Below are positions 46,492-54,604 of a DNA stretch of 64,000 nucleotides, in pieces. Each line of letters begins with the position of its first letter. The stretch's first letter is position 1. This DNA comes from a virus: positions 1-64,000 of IMG/VR virus record IMGVR_UViG_3300045256_000050, one strand, 5' to 3'. The position numbers and the translations under genes were made by a program. The notes beneath the pieces were generated by a model. The model was not told the DNA's origin, ran no database searches, and was given only the letters and a program-made list of their open reading frames with translations.

Positions 46492-48141
46492 GTGAACCGT
46501 TGGAACAAGTTCTACATCACCACCGCCATTGACTACCCGAACGCCCTCCCGCACAACGGCACGGCGTTCGAGAAGATCGGTGCCGACGTGCAGGCCCGGT
46601 TCCGCCGGTTCTGCGGCTTCCACCCGTTCCTCCTGATGGGGAACGACGAGAACACCGTTAAGGTGGTCAAGGCCACGCCCGAAGGGCTGACGACGCAAGA
46701 GTACGTCGATAACATGGCCGTCGCCTTCATGCACGAGTGGCAGAAGCTCGGCATCGACTACTCGGCCTTCCTCCAGACCAGCAAGGACCGGCACCGGCAG
46801 GGCGTCGAGAAGTTCATCAACGCCGTCTGGGCCAGCGGCTACATCGAGAAGCGGCCGTACACCGCCCTGTACTGCGAGGGGTGCGAGGAATTCAAGACCC
46901 CGAAGTCGCTCGACTACGCCAAGCGGTGCCCGCACCACCAGAACACCCCGGTCGTGGAAGTGACCGAGGAGAACTACTTCTTCAAGTTGTCGGCCTTCAA
47001 GGACCGGCTGCTCGACTACTACAAGAAGGCGGAAATCTTCCCGGAGGCCCGCCGCAACGAGATGCTTGACTTAGTGCAGACCGAACTGCACGACATGAGC
47101 ATCAGCCGTTCGAGCCGGGGCTGGGGCATCCCGGTGCCGTTCGACACGACGCAGACGATCTACGTCTGGTTCGACGCCCTCCTGAGCTACCTGACCGGCG
47201 TCGGGTTCGGCTGGGATTGGGGGATGTTCAAGAACCTCTGGCCCGCCGACGTGCATGTGATCGGGAAGGACATCACCCGGTTCCACTGCACCCTCTGGCC
47301 TGCGATGATTATGGCCTACAACGAGGTAGTGCAGAACCAGCACTCCATCGGCCTCGCCGAAGAACTGCCCGTGATCGACCTGCCGAAGCAGGTGTTTTCC
47401 CACGGCTTCATCTACCGGAAGAAGGGGCACGAACTCGTCCGGGAGTCGAAGACGGACGCCGAGTCGAACCTGGGGCCGCTCGTCGAGGAGTTCGGGGCCG
47501 AGGCGTACCGCTACTACTTCATGGCGAAGTGCCCGTTCGGTGCGGACGGCGAGTACAGCAGGGACCACATTCGGGAAGTGTACAACGCCGACTTGGCGAA
47601 CAACCTGGGGAACTTGGTCAACCGCTCCATCCAGATGATCGTGAAGTACGGCGGCGGGAAGTTGCCGTTCGGCAAGACGGAGAAGGTCTGGCTCGACCCG
47701 AAGACGATGACCGACTTCCGCACCGACATGGCGTTGTTCAACTACCGAGCCGCCCTGACGACCATCTGGAACATCCTGCACCGGGCGAACGAGTACATCG
47801 AGGCGAACAAGCCCTGGGAGTTGACAAAGACCGACCAGGGCAAGTGCCTGGACGTGCTGAGGGAACTCGTCGCCGCCCTGCGGATCGTGTCCCTGATGCT
47901 CAAGCCGTTCATGCCGGGGACTGCGGCCAAGATCGCCGTGGCTCTCGGTCTGAAGGACTGGCCGAACATGACCTTCGGAGACTTGGCCCGGATCGCTCAC
48001 TACAACGGAGATGGGCTGGGTGAGGTTCAAGTCGAACCCATCCAGCCGCTCTTTCCTCGTTCTGTCGCCCCGGTCCAAAAAGAACCGAAAGGACCGGGTA
48101 AGGTCAAAGGCACGCCGGGAACTGAACCGGCTGCTGGCTGA
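46492..48141 (+). CDS. methionyl-tRNA synthetase-like protein with altered signatures, 549 aa
   Basis: The whole length follows class I MetRS: FYITTAIDYPNALP, zinc-type Cys residues (YCEGCEEF, RCPHH), SISRSSRGWGIPVP, YVWFDALLSYLTG, HVIGKDITRFHCTLWP and the anticodon-domain ADLANNLGNLVNRS and NKPWELTK. The HIGH motif is HNGT (21-24), GTDEHG is GNDENT, and KMSKS reads RESKT (317-321). These changes affect ATP-binding residues, so activity or substrate may differ. Start GTG 46492 follows AAAGGAGG. Confidence 0.75.
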   Translation: MNRWNKFYITTAIDYPNALPHNGTAFEKIGADVQARFRRFCGFHPFLLMGNDENTVKVVKATPEGLTTQEYVDNMAVAFMHEWQKLGIDYSAFLQTSKDRHRQGVEKFINAVWASGYIEKRPYTALYCEGCEEFKTPKSLDYAKRCPHHQNTPVVEVTEENYFFKLSAFKDRLLDYYKKAEIFPEARRNEMLDLVQTELHDMSISRSSRGWGIPVPFDTTQTIYVWFDALLSYLTGVGFGWDWGMFKNLWPADVHVIGKDITRFHCTLWPAMIMAYNEVVQNQHSIGLAEELPVIDLPKQVFSHGFIYRKKGHELVRESKTDAESNLGPLVEEFGAEAYRYYFMAKCPFGADGEYSRDHIREVYNADLANNLGNLVNRSIQMIVKYGGGKLPFGKTEKVWLDPKTMTDFRTDMALFNYRAALTTIWNILHRANEYIEANKPWELTKTDQGKCLDVLRELVAALRIVSLMLKPFMPGTAAKIAVALGLKDWPNMTFGDLARIAHYNGDGLGEVQVEPIQPLFPRSVAPVQKEPKGPGKVKGTPGTEPAAG

Positions 48142-48436
48142 CCACAGCTACAGTTGCTATTGGTGCAATGCCAAGCTGGTCAACGCCGACACCATACCCC
48201 ACGAGGTTGTGGTGCGGCGTAGTCCGACGGTGTTGTACTGGCGGATCGAAACGGGCGAGATCGTCTCCTGTAAGATGGCGACGGTCGATCACCTGAAGGA
48301 GATCAGTCAGGGCGGCGGCAACGAGAGCAGCAATCTCGTTCCGTCCTGCGGAAGCTGCAACTGGCGGCGGTCGGGCGATCCCGAGAAGTTCCGTAAGAGG
48401 ATGCTGCACCATCCGTTCTACAAGGGACAGTCATGA
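48011..48436 (+). CDS. HNH endonuclease-like protein, 141 aa
   Basis: CYWC and CGSCN pairs frame ATVDHLKEISQGGGNESSNL, the HNH pattern with a DH pair and the downstream Asn. The N-terminus is very basic and overlaps the end of the MetRS-like gene by 130 bases, so the true start could be further inside. It could be a free-standing homing-type nuclease. Confidence 0.65.
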   Translation: MGWVRFKSNPSSRSFLVLSPRSKKNRKDRVRSKARRELNRLLADHSYSCYWCNAKLVNADTIPHEVVVRRSPTVLYWRIETGEIVSCKMATVDHLKEISQGGGNESSNLVPSCGSCNWRRSGDPEKFRKRMLHHPFYKGQS

Positions 48437-48633
48437 TCCGCTGGTTCCTCGGCCTCTTCAAGAAGAAGCAGAAGACGCTCGTCTGCATTCGACAGTCCCA
48501 GACGTTCCACTGGCCCGTCGGCCTGGGGGAGCAAACGCCTGGGACGTGTGCCGAGTGCGGGGCGGCGATCTTCTACGAGAAGCAGAACGAGGACTACCGG
48601 AAGATTTGCAATCGGTGCGCAGGGATGTTCTGA
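48433..48633 (+). CDS. zinc-ribbon small protein, 66 aa
   Basis: Cys pairs CAEC (about 39-42) and CNRC (about 59-62) with Gly and Tyr between them suggest a zinc ribbon, after a basic hydrophobic head. The ATGA overlap couples it to the HNH gene. Confidence 0.6.
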   Translation: MIRWFLGLFKKKQKTLVCIRQSQTFHWPVGLGEQTPGTCAECGAAIFYEKQNEDYRKICNRCAGMF

Positions 48634-48651
48634 TTTCGCCTACATAGAAGC

Positions 48652-49305
48652 ATGTTAAGCTTCCGTGCATGGTTTGAAGTCAACTACCCGAAAGAACTCG
48701 ACGATTTCGACCCGACTGATTTCGCCGGTCGGGAAGCCTCCATTCAGCAGAGGATGAAGGAGAAGGGCGAGGACTGGTTCACCGCCGGTTCCGCCCCGAC
48801 GGACTACAAGGTCCGCCGAGCCGAAGTCATCAAAGCCTGGAACCACATCGTCAAGACCCTATTCCCCGGCGGTGAGTTCACCGGCAACCTGGACACGGGT
48901 CCGGGCAACGTGATGAACTACAGCATCAAGATGGGGCCACGGGGCGTCATCTTCTCTCTTCACGAAGACAAGTACGGCAAGAACCTGTACGCCACGGTGG
49001 ACTTCGGCTGGGACGAGATGCCCGCAGAGTTGAGCCAGAAGGACGCTGACAACGTGAGCGGCGGGGACGCCAACGTAGCCGCTAAGAGCGTTCAGCCGGG
49101 GTCCATGACTTTCATGCGTACCCTGGAGCGGTACGCTGCGGCCTGCCAGAAGTACGGCATCCGGTTCATCTTCAACGCCTCGGACGAGGGCGACACGTCA
49201 CGCCGGGTGCCGGTGTACGGGAAGGTGTTGAAGCGGGCGGGCTACGAGCCGGTGAATGTTTACCGCCGCCGTAACACATTCAAGCCAGCCGGAAGCACCT
49301 ACTGA
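48652..49305 (+). CDS. putative virion-internal protein, 217 aa
   Basis: MLSFRAWFEVNYPKEL resembles a capsid-targeting N-terminus. The C-terminal part (FMRTLERYAAACQKYGIRFI-, VYGKVLKRAGYEPV) reads like the end of an acetyltransferase-type fold but lacks a clear acetyl-CoA loop. TACATA lies six bases ahead of ATG. The function is unknown. Confidence 0.5.
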   Translation: MLSFRAWFEVNYPKELDDFDPTDFAGREASIQQRMKEKGEDWFTAGSAPTDYKVRRAEVIKAWNHIVKTLFPGGEFTGNLDTGPGNVMNYSIKMGPRGVIFSLHEDKYGKNLYATVDFGWDEMPAELSQKDADNVSGGDANVAAKSVQPGSMTFMRTLERYAAACQKYGIRFIFNASDEGDTSRRVPVYGKVLKRAGYEPVNVYRRRNTFKPAGSTY

Positions 49306-49337
49306 TCCGACGGTTATGGCTTTTCAGAAAATCCTGC

Positions 49338-49366
49338 TTGACAGCATCTCCGGCCTCTGAGATAGT
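49338..49366 (+). promoter_or_regulatory. sigma70-type promoter for the 49452 gene
   Basis: TTGACA (49338-49343), a 17-base spacer and GATAGT (49361-49366). The leader then folds into ACGACTCCCG/CGGGAG-CGTCGT (about 49399-49431) ahead of GGAGGAG and ATG 49452. Confidence 0.65.
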
Positions 49367-49451
49367 TGGGCCACTCTACAACTTTTGTACTCGGCCCTAA
49401 CGACTCCCGTATGGAGCGGGAGCCGTCGTATCTCTAGTTGGAGGAGTACGG

Positions 49452-49721
49452 ATGGCACAGGATGTTGCGGCCAGGGACGACGACGTTGACCTGTTCGCCG
49501 ACACGGTGTTGTTTGAACCCGGCGAAGTGACGGTGGTGGACGAGAAGGCGATGGCGTTGTTACAGAAGAACCGCCGTGATCGTGTGGTGGCGACGGTCGT
49601 TCAACTGGTGATGGACATGTTCATTACGACCGGGATTCCGCCCCAATACTTCCCCGGCACGGAGCCGTTCAAGCGGCTGATGACCCAGGTTCGGGCGACG
49701 ATGATCGCCCACGACTTCTAA
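49452..49721 (+). CDS. hypothetical protein, 89 aa
   Basis: An acidic N-terminus (AARDDDVDLFAD) is followed by a helical, Met-rich second half (VATVVQLVMDMFITTG). It has its own promoter, leader hairpin and terminator, so it is a one-gene unit that is probably strongly expressed. The function is unknown. Confidence 0.65.
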   Translation: MAQDVAARDDDVDLFADTVLFEPGEVTVVDEKAMALLQKNRRDRVVATVVQLVMDMFITTGIPPQYFPGTEPFKRLMTQVRATMIAHDF

Positions 49722-49743
49722 TCGGTGTCCGCCCACACCGAGA

Positions 49744-49779
49744 ACGGCCCGGCTGGAGTTCCAGCCGGGCCGTTTGTTT
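49744..49779. terminator. bidirectional terminator
   Basis: A 13-bp stem ACGGCCCGGCTGG/CCAGCCGGGCCGT with a 4-base loop is followed by TTGTTT. It lies between the + strand gene ending at 49721 and the - strand gene ending at 49778. Confidence 0.85.
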
Positions 49780-50179
49780 ACTTCTTCGGTTCGGTCAAGA
49801 TGTCCGGTACGAGCGGGACGATCCGGCTCGGTCCCAACTGCTTCTTGACGTTGTGGTACTCGTCGGCGGGAATCAGGACCGGCATGTACCCTTCGGGGTA
49901 GACGATTACCCTGTCGATCTGTCGGCCGGTGACTTTGTAGTATTCCTCCAGCCGCTTCGACGCCTCCTTCTGGGCAGGCGTGATGTCGTTCCCGTAGTAC
50001 ATCACGGTGAAGAATCCGTCGTAGTTGGCGACGGGCTTCTCGGGCATCTTCTGTGGAACGCCCTTCTCCTGAAGTTCCTTCAGTTTCTCGGGTGGGATCG
50101 GGTTCTCGAATCCCGGCTTCTCCTGCCCGAAAGCGAAAGTCAGCCCGAGTGCAAACAAACCGACGTGGACCCACTTCAT
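49778..50179 (-). CDS. secreted hypothetical protein, 133 aa
   Basis: A signal peptide is predicted at residues 1-18 (MKWVHVGLFALGLTFAFG). The mature part is Lys/Pro/Glu-rich, with a Tyr-rich strand (YDGFFTVMYYGNDIT) and a central helix. The function is unknown. Confidence 0.6.
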   Translation of the reverse strand: MKWVHVGLFALGLTFAFGQEKPGFENPIPPEKLKELQEKGVPQKMPEKPVANYDGFFTVMYYGNDITPAQKEASKRLEEYYKVTGRQIDRVIVYPEGYMPVLIPADEYHNVKKQLGPSRIVPLVPDILTEPKK

Positions 50180-50198
50180 GTCTACTCCTTAGTGAAGG

Positions 50199-50672
50199 TT
50201 ACTTGGCCTTCTTCTTGGCCTTGCTCACACCGTCTGCGAACAACTCGACATCCTTCCGCCACAGACCGTGCCGCTCCACGATGGCGTTGAACTCCTCCAG
50301 GTCGTGCGGGATGATCTTCAGCTTCTTCACGCCGTCCTCGTCTTCCTCGACCCCGGCGTGACACAGTTCGTGATCGACCAGGGCCACCTTGTCCTCGTGG
50401 GACAGTTGCTCCCACACGGGCAGGGTGATCGTCATGCAGAAGAAGTCGGACGTAAAACCGTCAGCCTGATCCTCGGCAGGGGCGGCGAGGTAGGCGGGCA
50501 ACGCCCCGATCTTCCGCATGGTGCCCCATACCTGCTTGTTACCCTTGTTCGGGATTTTGTCAATGAAAACGTACTCGATCCGCACATCGACAAGATGCGG
50601 GTGGTACTCGGGGATGAGTTCTTGAGCGATTTTTTGAACATCGGGTGCAGGGGTGAACTTCTTGCCAGCCAT
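50199..50672 (-). CDS. putative phage metallopeptidase, 157 aa
   Basis: DHELCHAGV (His101, Glu102, His105) within a ~100-residue alpha/beta domain is the mark of the putative phage metallopeptidase family (HExxH). The last residues are Lys-rich. It lies 30 bases from the divergent M14 peptidase gene. Confidence 0.7.
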   Translation of the reverse strand: MAGKKFTPAPDVQKIAQELIPEYHPHLVDVRIEYVFIDKIPNKGNKQVWGTMRKIGALPAYLAAPAEDQADGFTSDFFCMTITLPVWEQLSHEDKVALVDHELCHAGVEEDEDGVKKLKIIPHDLEEFNAIVERHGLWRKDVELFADGVSKAKKKAK

Positions 50673-50701
50673 CTTTCGCCCTCCGTGGCGTATATAAGGT
50701 C

Positions 50702-51679
50702 ATGGACAAACGCATCGCACTTTTGGTTGTAAACCTCGCCCTGATCGTAGGAAACGTTGGTGCGTTCTTCTACCTCAAGGACAAGCACAGCCGTCGGCAC
50801 GCTGAACGGCCACCTGTTGTTCAGGTACAGCCGCCGGTCAACCCCCAGCCGGTACAGCCCACGCCGCCGCCGGAAGTCAAACCCAAGATTTCGTTTACTA
50901 TACCAAACGGGGACATGTCCTTCCAGGCCATTCGCACGCAACTCCAGACCTGGGCGAAGGAGGCTCCAAGCATTGTGGAATACGGAACTTACGGTAAGTC
51001 ACAGAACGGCACCGAGCATCCGTACATCCGGGTCGGCAAGAAGACCGGGCCGAAGGTGTTGATCCACGCCTGCATCCACGGGAACGAACACCTGTCCGCA
51101 ATGGTGGCGATGGGCGTGTTCGGTAAGATGCTCGACGCCTACATGGTCGATCCCGAGGTTACGAAACTGTTCAGCGAGCGGGACATCTATTTTGTGCCCG
51201 TGTTTTCGGTCGAGAGTTTCCAGCGGAACAGCCGTCACGACATGGGCAAAGACCCGAACCGAAACTGGAGTGACGCCCGGAACAACGACGTGCCGTCCAT
51301 TCCCTCGGTGCAGTCGATGAAGGACTTCTTCAAGGCGAACCAGTTCAAGGCCGTGATGTCGTGTCACAACTACGGCAAGGTCTACCTCTACCCGTGGGGC
51401 TACGTCCAGCAAAAAACCCCGCACGACGCCGCCTACCGCTCGATCCTGGGCGAGATGGCGAGCGTGACCGGGTACAAGTACGAGCAGCTTCTTCGTCAAT
51501 CCGCACCGCCCTACTACGGGTACGAGGCCGACTGGTACTACAAGAACGGGGCGCTCGCATTCGTGAACGAGATCGGCACCCGGTTCGAGGCCACCGGCCC
51601 GGAGATCAGGACCGAAGTCGAGAAGAACTACAAAGCGTTCATGATCTTCATCAACAAGGCTCCGGTCGCCATGCGGTAA
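50702..51679 (+). CDS. membrane-anchored M14 zinc carboxypeptidase, 325 aa
   Basis: An N-terminal membrane segment (6-24) and a Pro/Val linker lead to an M14 domain with HGNE (His126, Glu129), DPNRNW, CHNYGK (zinc His) and FVNEIG (catalytic Glu region). It probably trims cell-wall peptides or proteins outside the membrane. TATATAAG lies just ahead of the ATG, with no ribosome binding site. Confidence 0.75.
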   Translation: MDKRIALLVVNLALIVGNVGAFFYLKDKHSRRHAERPPVVQVQPPVNPQPVQPTPPPEVKPKISFTIPNGDMSFQAIRTQLQTWAKEAPSIVEYGTYGKSQNGTEHPYIRVGKKTGPKVLIHACIHGNEHLSAMVAMGVFGKMLDAYMVDPEVTKLFSERDIYFVPVFSVESFQRNSRHDMGKDPNRNWSDARNNDVPSIPSVQSMKDFFKANQFKAVMSCHNYGKVYLYPWGYVQQKTPHDAAYRSILGEMASVTGYKYEQLLRQSAPPYYGYEADWYYKNGALAFVNEIGTRFEATGPEIRTEVEKNYKAFMIFINKAPVAMR

Positions 51680-51686
51680 ACGAAGG

Positions 51687-51714
51687 CGTCCCCGTCTTAG
51701 GAAGGACGGGGACG
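51687..51714. terminator. hairpin between convergent genes
   Basis: CGTCCCCGTC/GACGGGGACG forms a 10-bp stem with an 8-base loop. There is no T run, so termination is only likely. Confidence 0.55.
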
Positions 51715-51774
51715 GAGGGGAATTGAAGTAGGACGGGATAGCGGCCTCGGAGCGTGACCCTGAACGAGTCACCT

Positions 51775-52467
51775 TCAGATAGTCTCCTCGGCCTGACGGA
51801 TGACGGGGACGGCCAGCGGGCCGTTTCGTAACTTGACATCGAACTCGTTGGTGATGTACGGCTTGCCCCAACGGTTCTTGTGCATGAAGACGGTGTGCTT
51901 GCCGTCTTCGTCTTTTTTGATCTTGAAGGCGTTGCTGGCGAAGAACATCGGGCCGTAGCCGAACGGGGCCATCTCGTTCGTCATGATGTAGGGTTCGCCC
52001 CACATGTGCATGATGACCGGCTCACGGGTCTGGACGACGCCGATGATGACCGACTGCTCACGCCAGGACTTCTGCACCAGCCGGTGCGTCAGTCGGGCCA
52101 TCACCTTCGCACGGGGCGGAAAGATGGACTCCCCTTCGGCGTTCTCGTAGCCGTAGGCGATCTCGTCCTGCATGTCGTCGTGGATTTCGAGCTTGGGCGC
52201 ACGCACGCCGAGGGCCAGTTGTTGAAGGACGTTCTCGTACTGAATGCGGTTGACGAACGCCGTCTTGCCGCTCGCCAGTCGGCCGGTGACGAGGATGAAT
52301 GAGCCGGTGTGAAGTCCGCCGCCCAGGTTGTCGTCGAATTCCGGGAACCCGGTTGGGATGCGGTCCGTCTGATAGTGTTGGGCACCGGGGTGAGCGATGG
52401 CCCGGCCGTTCAGGGCGAGGGCGGCACCGGACAGACCGAGAACCTTGAGGAAGGTGCGACGGAACAT
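51775..52467 (-). CDS. RecA/KaiC-like ATPase with a Tat-type leader, 230 aa
   Basis: MFRRTFLKVLGLSGAALALN is a classical twin-arginine leader with an Ala-rich end. It runs in one frame into a RecA-like core: IPTGFPEFDDNLGGGLHTGS, Walker A GRLASGKT (62-69), a strand VIIGVVQT in place of Walker B, and late GGFFASNAF-like loops. Export of a P-loop ATPase would be unusual. TGTCAAGTTACGAAAC lies in its coding strand (51823-51838). Confidence 0.6.
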   Translation of the reverse strand: MFRRTFLKVLGLSGAALALNGRAIAHPGAQHYQTDRIPTGFPEFDDNLGGGLHTGSFILVTGRLASGKTAFVNRIQYENVLQQLALGVRAPKLEIHDDMQDEIAYGYENAEGESIFPPRAKVMARLTHRLVQKSWREQSVIIGVVQTREPVIMHMWGEPYIMTNEMAPFGYGPMFFASNAFKIKKDEDGKHTVFMHKNRWGKPYITNEFDVKLRNGPLAVPVIRQAEETI

Positions 52468-52470
52468 GTT

Positions 52471-52683
52471 TTACCCTGCGATCTTGAGTTTGATGCCGAT
52501 CCGGCCACGTCGCCCGATCTGGATGTCTTCCAGCAGCATCGGGGTTGAGAGATAGGTCACTTGAACTGGCTCTGTTGTATCTTCGGCCCGAAAAGTCTGC
52601 AAGTGCTTTTCCTCCATGATGAGCAACACGCCGCCCGGTTCCGGGAACACGTCCAGCACGTCCGTCCGGTCGATGCTTACCAC
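52471..52683 (-). CDS. hypothetical protein, about 70 aa
   Basis: GTG 52683 lies eight bases after GAGGA and gives VVSIDRTDVLDVFPEPGG as start; an in-frame ATG at 52725 has no ribosome binding site. The pattern is beta-rich. It stops just before the ATPase gene. Confidence 0.5.
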   Translation of the reverse strand: MVSIDRTDVLDVFPEPGGVLLIMEEKHLQTFRAEDTTEPVQVTYLSTPMLLEDIQIGRRGRIGIKLKIAG

Positions 52684-52760
52684 GGTTTGTCCTCGAAAAA
52701 GGAAAGCGGCGTGGGGATGAGCCACGCCGCCATTCTATTGCCGACTTTTCGGACGTAAAC

Positions 52761-53906
52761 CTACCGGCCAGCCCCGAACCCGACTTTCCGGTCATCATTC
52801 CGGCTTCGTTCGTAGTGTTCCTTGAACGCTTTCTCCAGATTCCACTTGCCGTCGCCCAAAACCTTGTTCGTGACGAGCAGCGTGCGGATCGACTCCATCT
52901 CGGCGAAGCTGAAGTTCGTAGACCGGGAGATCAGTTTCTCCACGTCGATGTTCTCCTGAATCTCCTTCGGCCAGATGTTGACGAGCCGCCGCCGCAGGTT
53001 CTCATCCGGCCTCGGCAGCGAGATGCACTTGTCGATCCGACCCGGCCGGGTGAAAGCAGGGTCCAGGTCGCCGACCCGCTCGTTGGTCGTGAAGATACGG
53101 ACCAAGTGCGAGTCGTTGAACATCCCGTCCATCGCCGTCAGGAGCGACGTAGCCATCTTACCGTCGCCGCTCCTGCGGTTCATGTAGGTGATGTCGATGT
53201 CGTCGAAGAACGTCACCGTGTACTGATGGAACAGGTCGGTCAACTGCTGTTCCTGGTACGCCTTGTCAATGTGGGCGGCGGTGACGATCCCGAACTCGAT
53301 CCCGTGCTTGACGCACAGCCGTTGCAGGTAGCGGCAGACCATGCTCTTGCCGTTGCCCGGATCGCCGTCGAGGATGAGGCCACGCTTGATGCGGACCCCA
53401 TACTTCTCGATCTCCTTCGAGTTCATCAGGAACCCGACGGTGTTGGCGACGATATCTTCCAGAATCCCGTCGGCCAGGATCGGCGGCTGGTTGTCCTCGA
53501 ACGCCTGCTCGCACTGCCGCTGGCAGGCGAGGATGACACGGGCGGACTCGGCCTGCTTGCAGACCAGGAACCGCTCGTCGCCCCACTGCCCCCGGATGTG
53601 GACGACGGCGTAGTGGAGCGGGGCGTTGCGGCACTTGTAGAAGATGGCTCCGTAGCCGGGCTTCTTGGTGCCGTGGAGGGCGGATGCACTGATGAAAGGC
53701 AGGTCGGCGATGGGGCCGATGGTCTTAACGGGGATGTCCCGGTGCCGCCCCTCCATGTGTTCGGATGGGTAGACTCGGCTGTCGAATACTTTCAGTTGCT
53801 CGACCGAGACGTTGAAGAACTCACTTGCAATCCTGGGGAGGATTCGCTTGAGTTCCGGCCAAACCGCATTCAGGGTTTCCTGACTTGTGATTGTCGTGGT
53901 TTCCAT
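52761..53906 (-). CDS. AAA+ ATPase, 381 aa
   Basis: Walker A GDPGNGKS (181-188), Walker B FFDDIDI (near 238) and the second region of homology FTRPGRIDKCI place it in the AAA group of FtsH/Bcs1-like proteins. The first 150 residues are a separate N-terminal domain. ATG 53906 follows GGAGGTAGCG. The partner is unknown; the ClpP-like protease gene lies 700 bases upstream on the same strand. Confidence 0.75.
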   Translation of the reverse strand: METTTITSQETLNAVWPELKRILPRIASEFFNVSVEQLKVFDSRVYPSEHMEGRHRDIPVKTIGPIADLPFISASALHGTKKPGYGAIFYKCRNAPLHYAVVHIRGQWGDERFLVCKQAESARVILACQRQCEQAFEDNQPPILADGILEDIVANTVGFLMNSKEIEKYGVRIKRGLILDGDPGNGKSMVCRYLQRLCVKHGIEFGIVTAAHIDKAYQEQQLTDLFHQYTVTFFDDIDITYMNRRSGDGKMATSLLTAMDGMFNDSHLVRIFTTNERVGDLDPAFTRPGRIDKCISLPRPDENLRRRLVNIWPKEIQENIDVEKLISRSTNFSFAEMESIRTLLVTNKVLGDGKWNLEKAFKEHYERSRNDDRKVGFGAGR

Positions 53907-54348
53907 CGCTACCTCCTTGTAGTTGTTTTTTGGCGGCATCCCTTGCCAGCACGTCACATCGGTTGTGGATTTCGTTGTCGGCGTGTCCCTTTACTTTCTG
54001 CCATGTGACCTTGTGTTTCTCTACCAACGAGAGAAGTTTGACCCACAGGTCTTGATTCTCGACCGGCTTCCCCATCGAGGAAGTCCAGCCGTTCTTCCGC
54101 CACTTGATGTACCAGCCCTGCTTGAAGCAGTTCACGATGTAGGCGGAATCACAGTAGATCGTGAACTCGCTCGGGTCTTTGTAGTGGTCAAGACCCGAGA
54201 TGACCGCCTGGAGTTCCATGCGGTTGTTCGTCGTGTGGGGTGCGGACCCCTGAAGCACCTTCTCCTGCCCGTTCTCGATGACGATGGTCGCCCACCCACC
54301 TTGACCGGGGTTCGTCAGTGAAGAACCGTCCGTGTAAAGCTCGATCAT
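53821..54348 (-). CDS. rnhA: ribonuclease H type I, 175 aa
   Basis: LYTDGSSLTNPGQGGWA (catalytic Asp7), NRMELQAVISGL (Glu45), YCDSAYIVNCFKQGW (Asp68) and VKGHADNEIHNRCD (His and Asp) give the full DEDD site. It removes RNA from RNA-DNA hybrids, for example replication primers. An Asn/Gly/His-rich tail of 25 residues overlaps the AAA+ gene. Confidence 0.85.
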   Translation of the reverse strand: MIELYTDGSSLTNPGQGGWATIVIENGQEKVLQGSAPHTTNNRMELQAVISGLDHYKDPSEFTIYCDSAYIVNCFKQGWYIKWRKNGWTSSMGKPVENQDLWVKLLSLVEKHKVTWQKVKGHADNEIHNRCDVLARDAAKKQLQGGSDGNHDNHKSGNPECGLAGTQANPPQDCK

Positions 54349-54575
54349 CCTTGATCTGTCCTCTCTTGGTAGTTGTTCTCTTCGAGTTCACTGAGAACGT
54401 GCCGGAGAACCAGTTCCAGGTTCCCGCCGGTCCCGTCGAACACGTCGAACTGGTTGTGGGTGATCTTTTGGCCGACGTATTTGTGTTCGGTTTTGGACCG
54501 AATCACGACGCCCACGAAAGTCTGCCGCTTGTGGAGTTCTTCGATCAGTTCTTCGGTCGTGGCAAGCTCTAGCAT
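54345..54575 (-). CDS. hypothetical protein, 76 aa
   Basis: A helix, a strand-rich middle (FVGVVIRSKTEHKYVGQ) and a charged helical end. It overlaps the RNase H start by four bases. No function can be given. Confidence 0.6.
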   Translation of the reverse strand: MLELATTEELIEELHKRQTFVGVVIRSKTEHKYVGQKITHNQFDVFDGTGGNLELVLRHVLSELEENNYQERTDQG

Positions 54576-54604
54576 TGGTGGCTCCCTGCCATGTTGGGTT
54601 CGGC

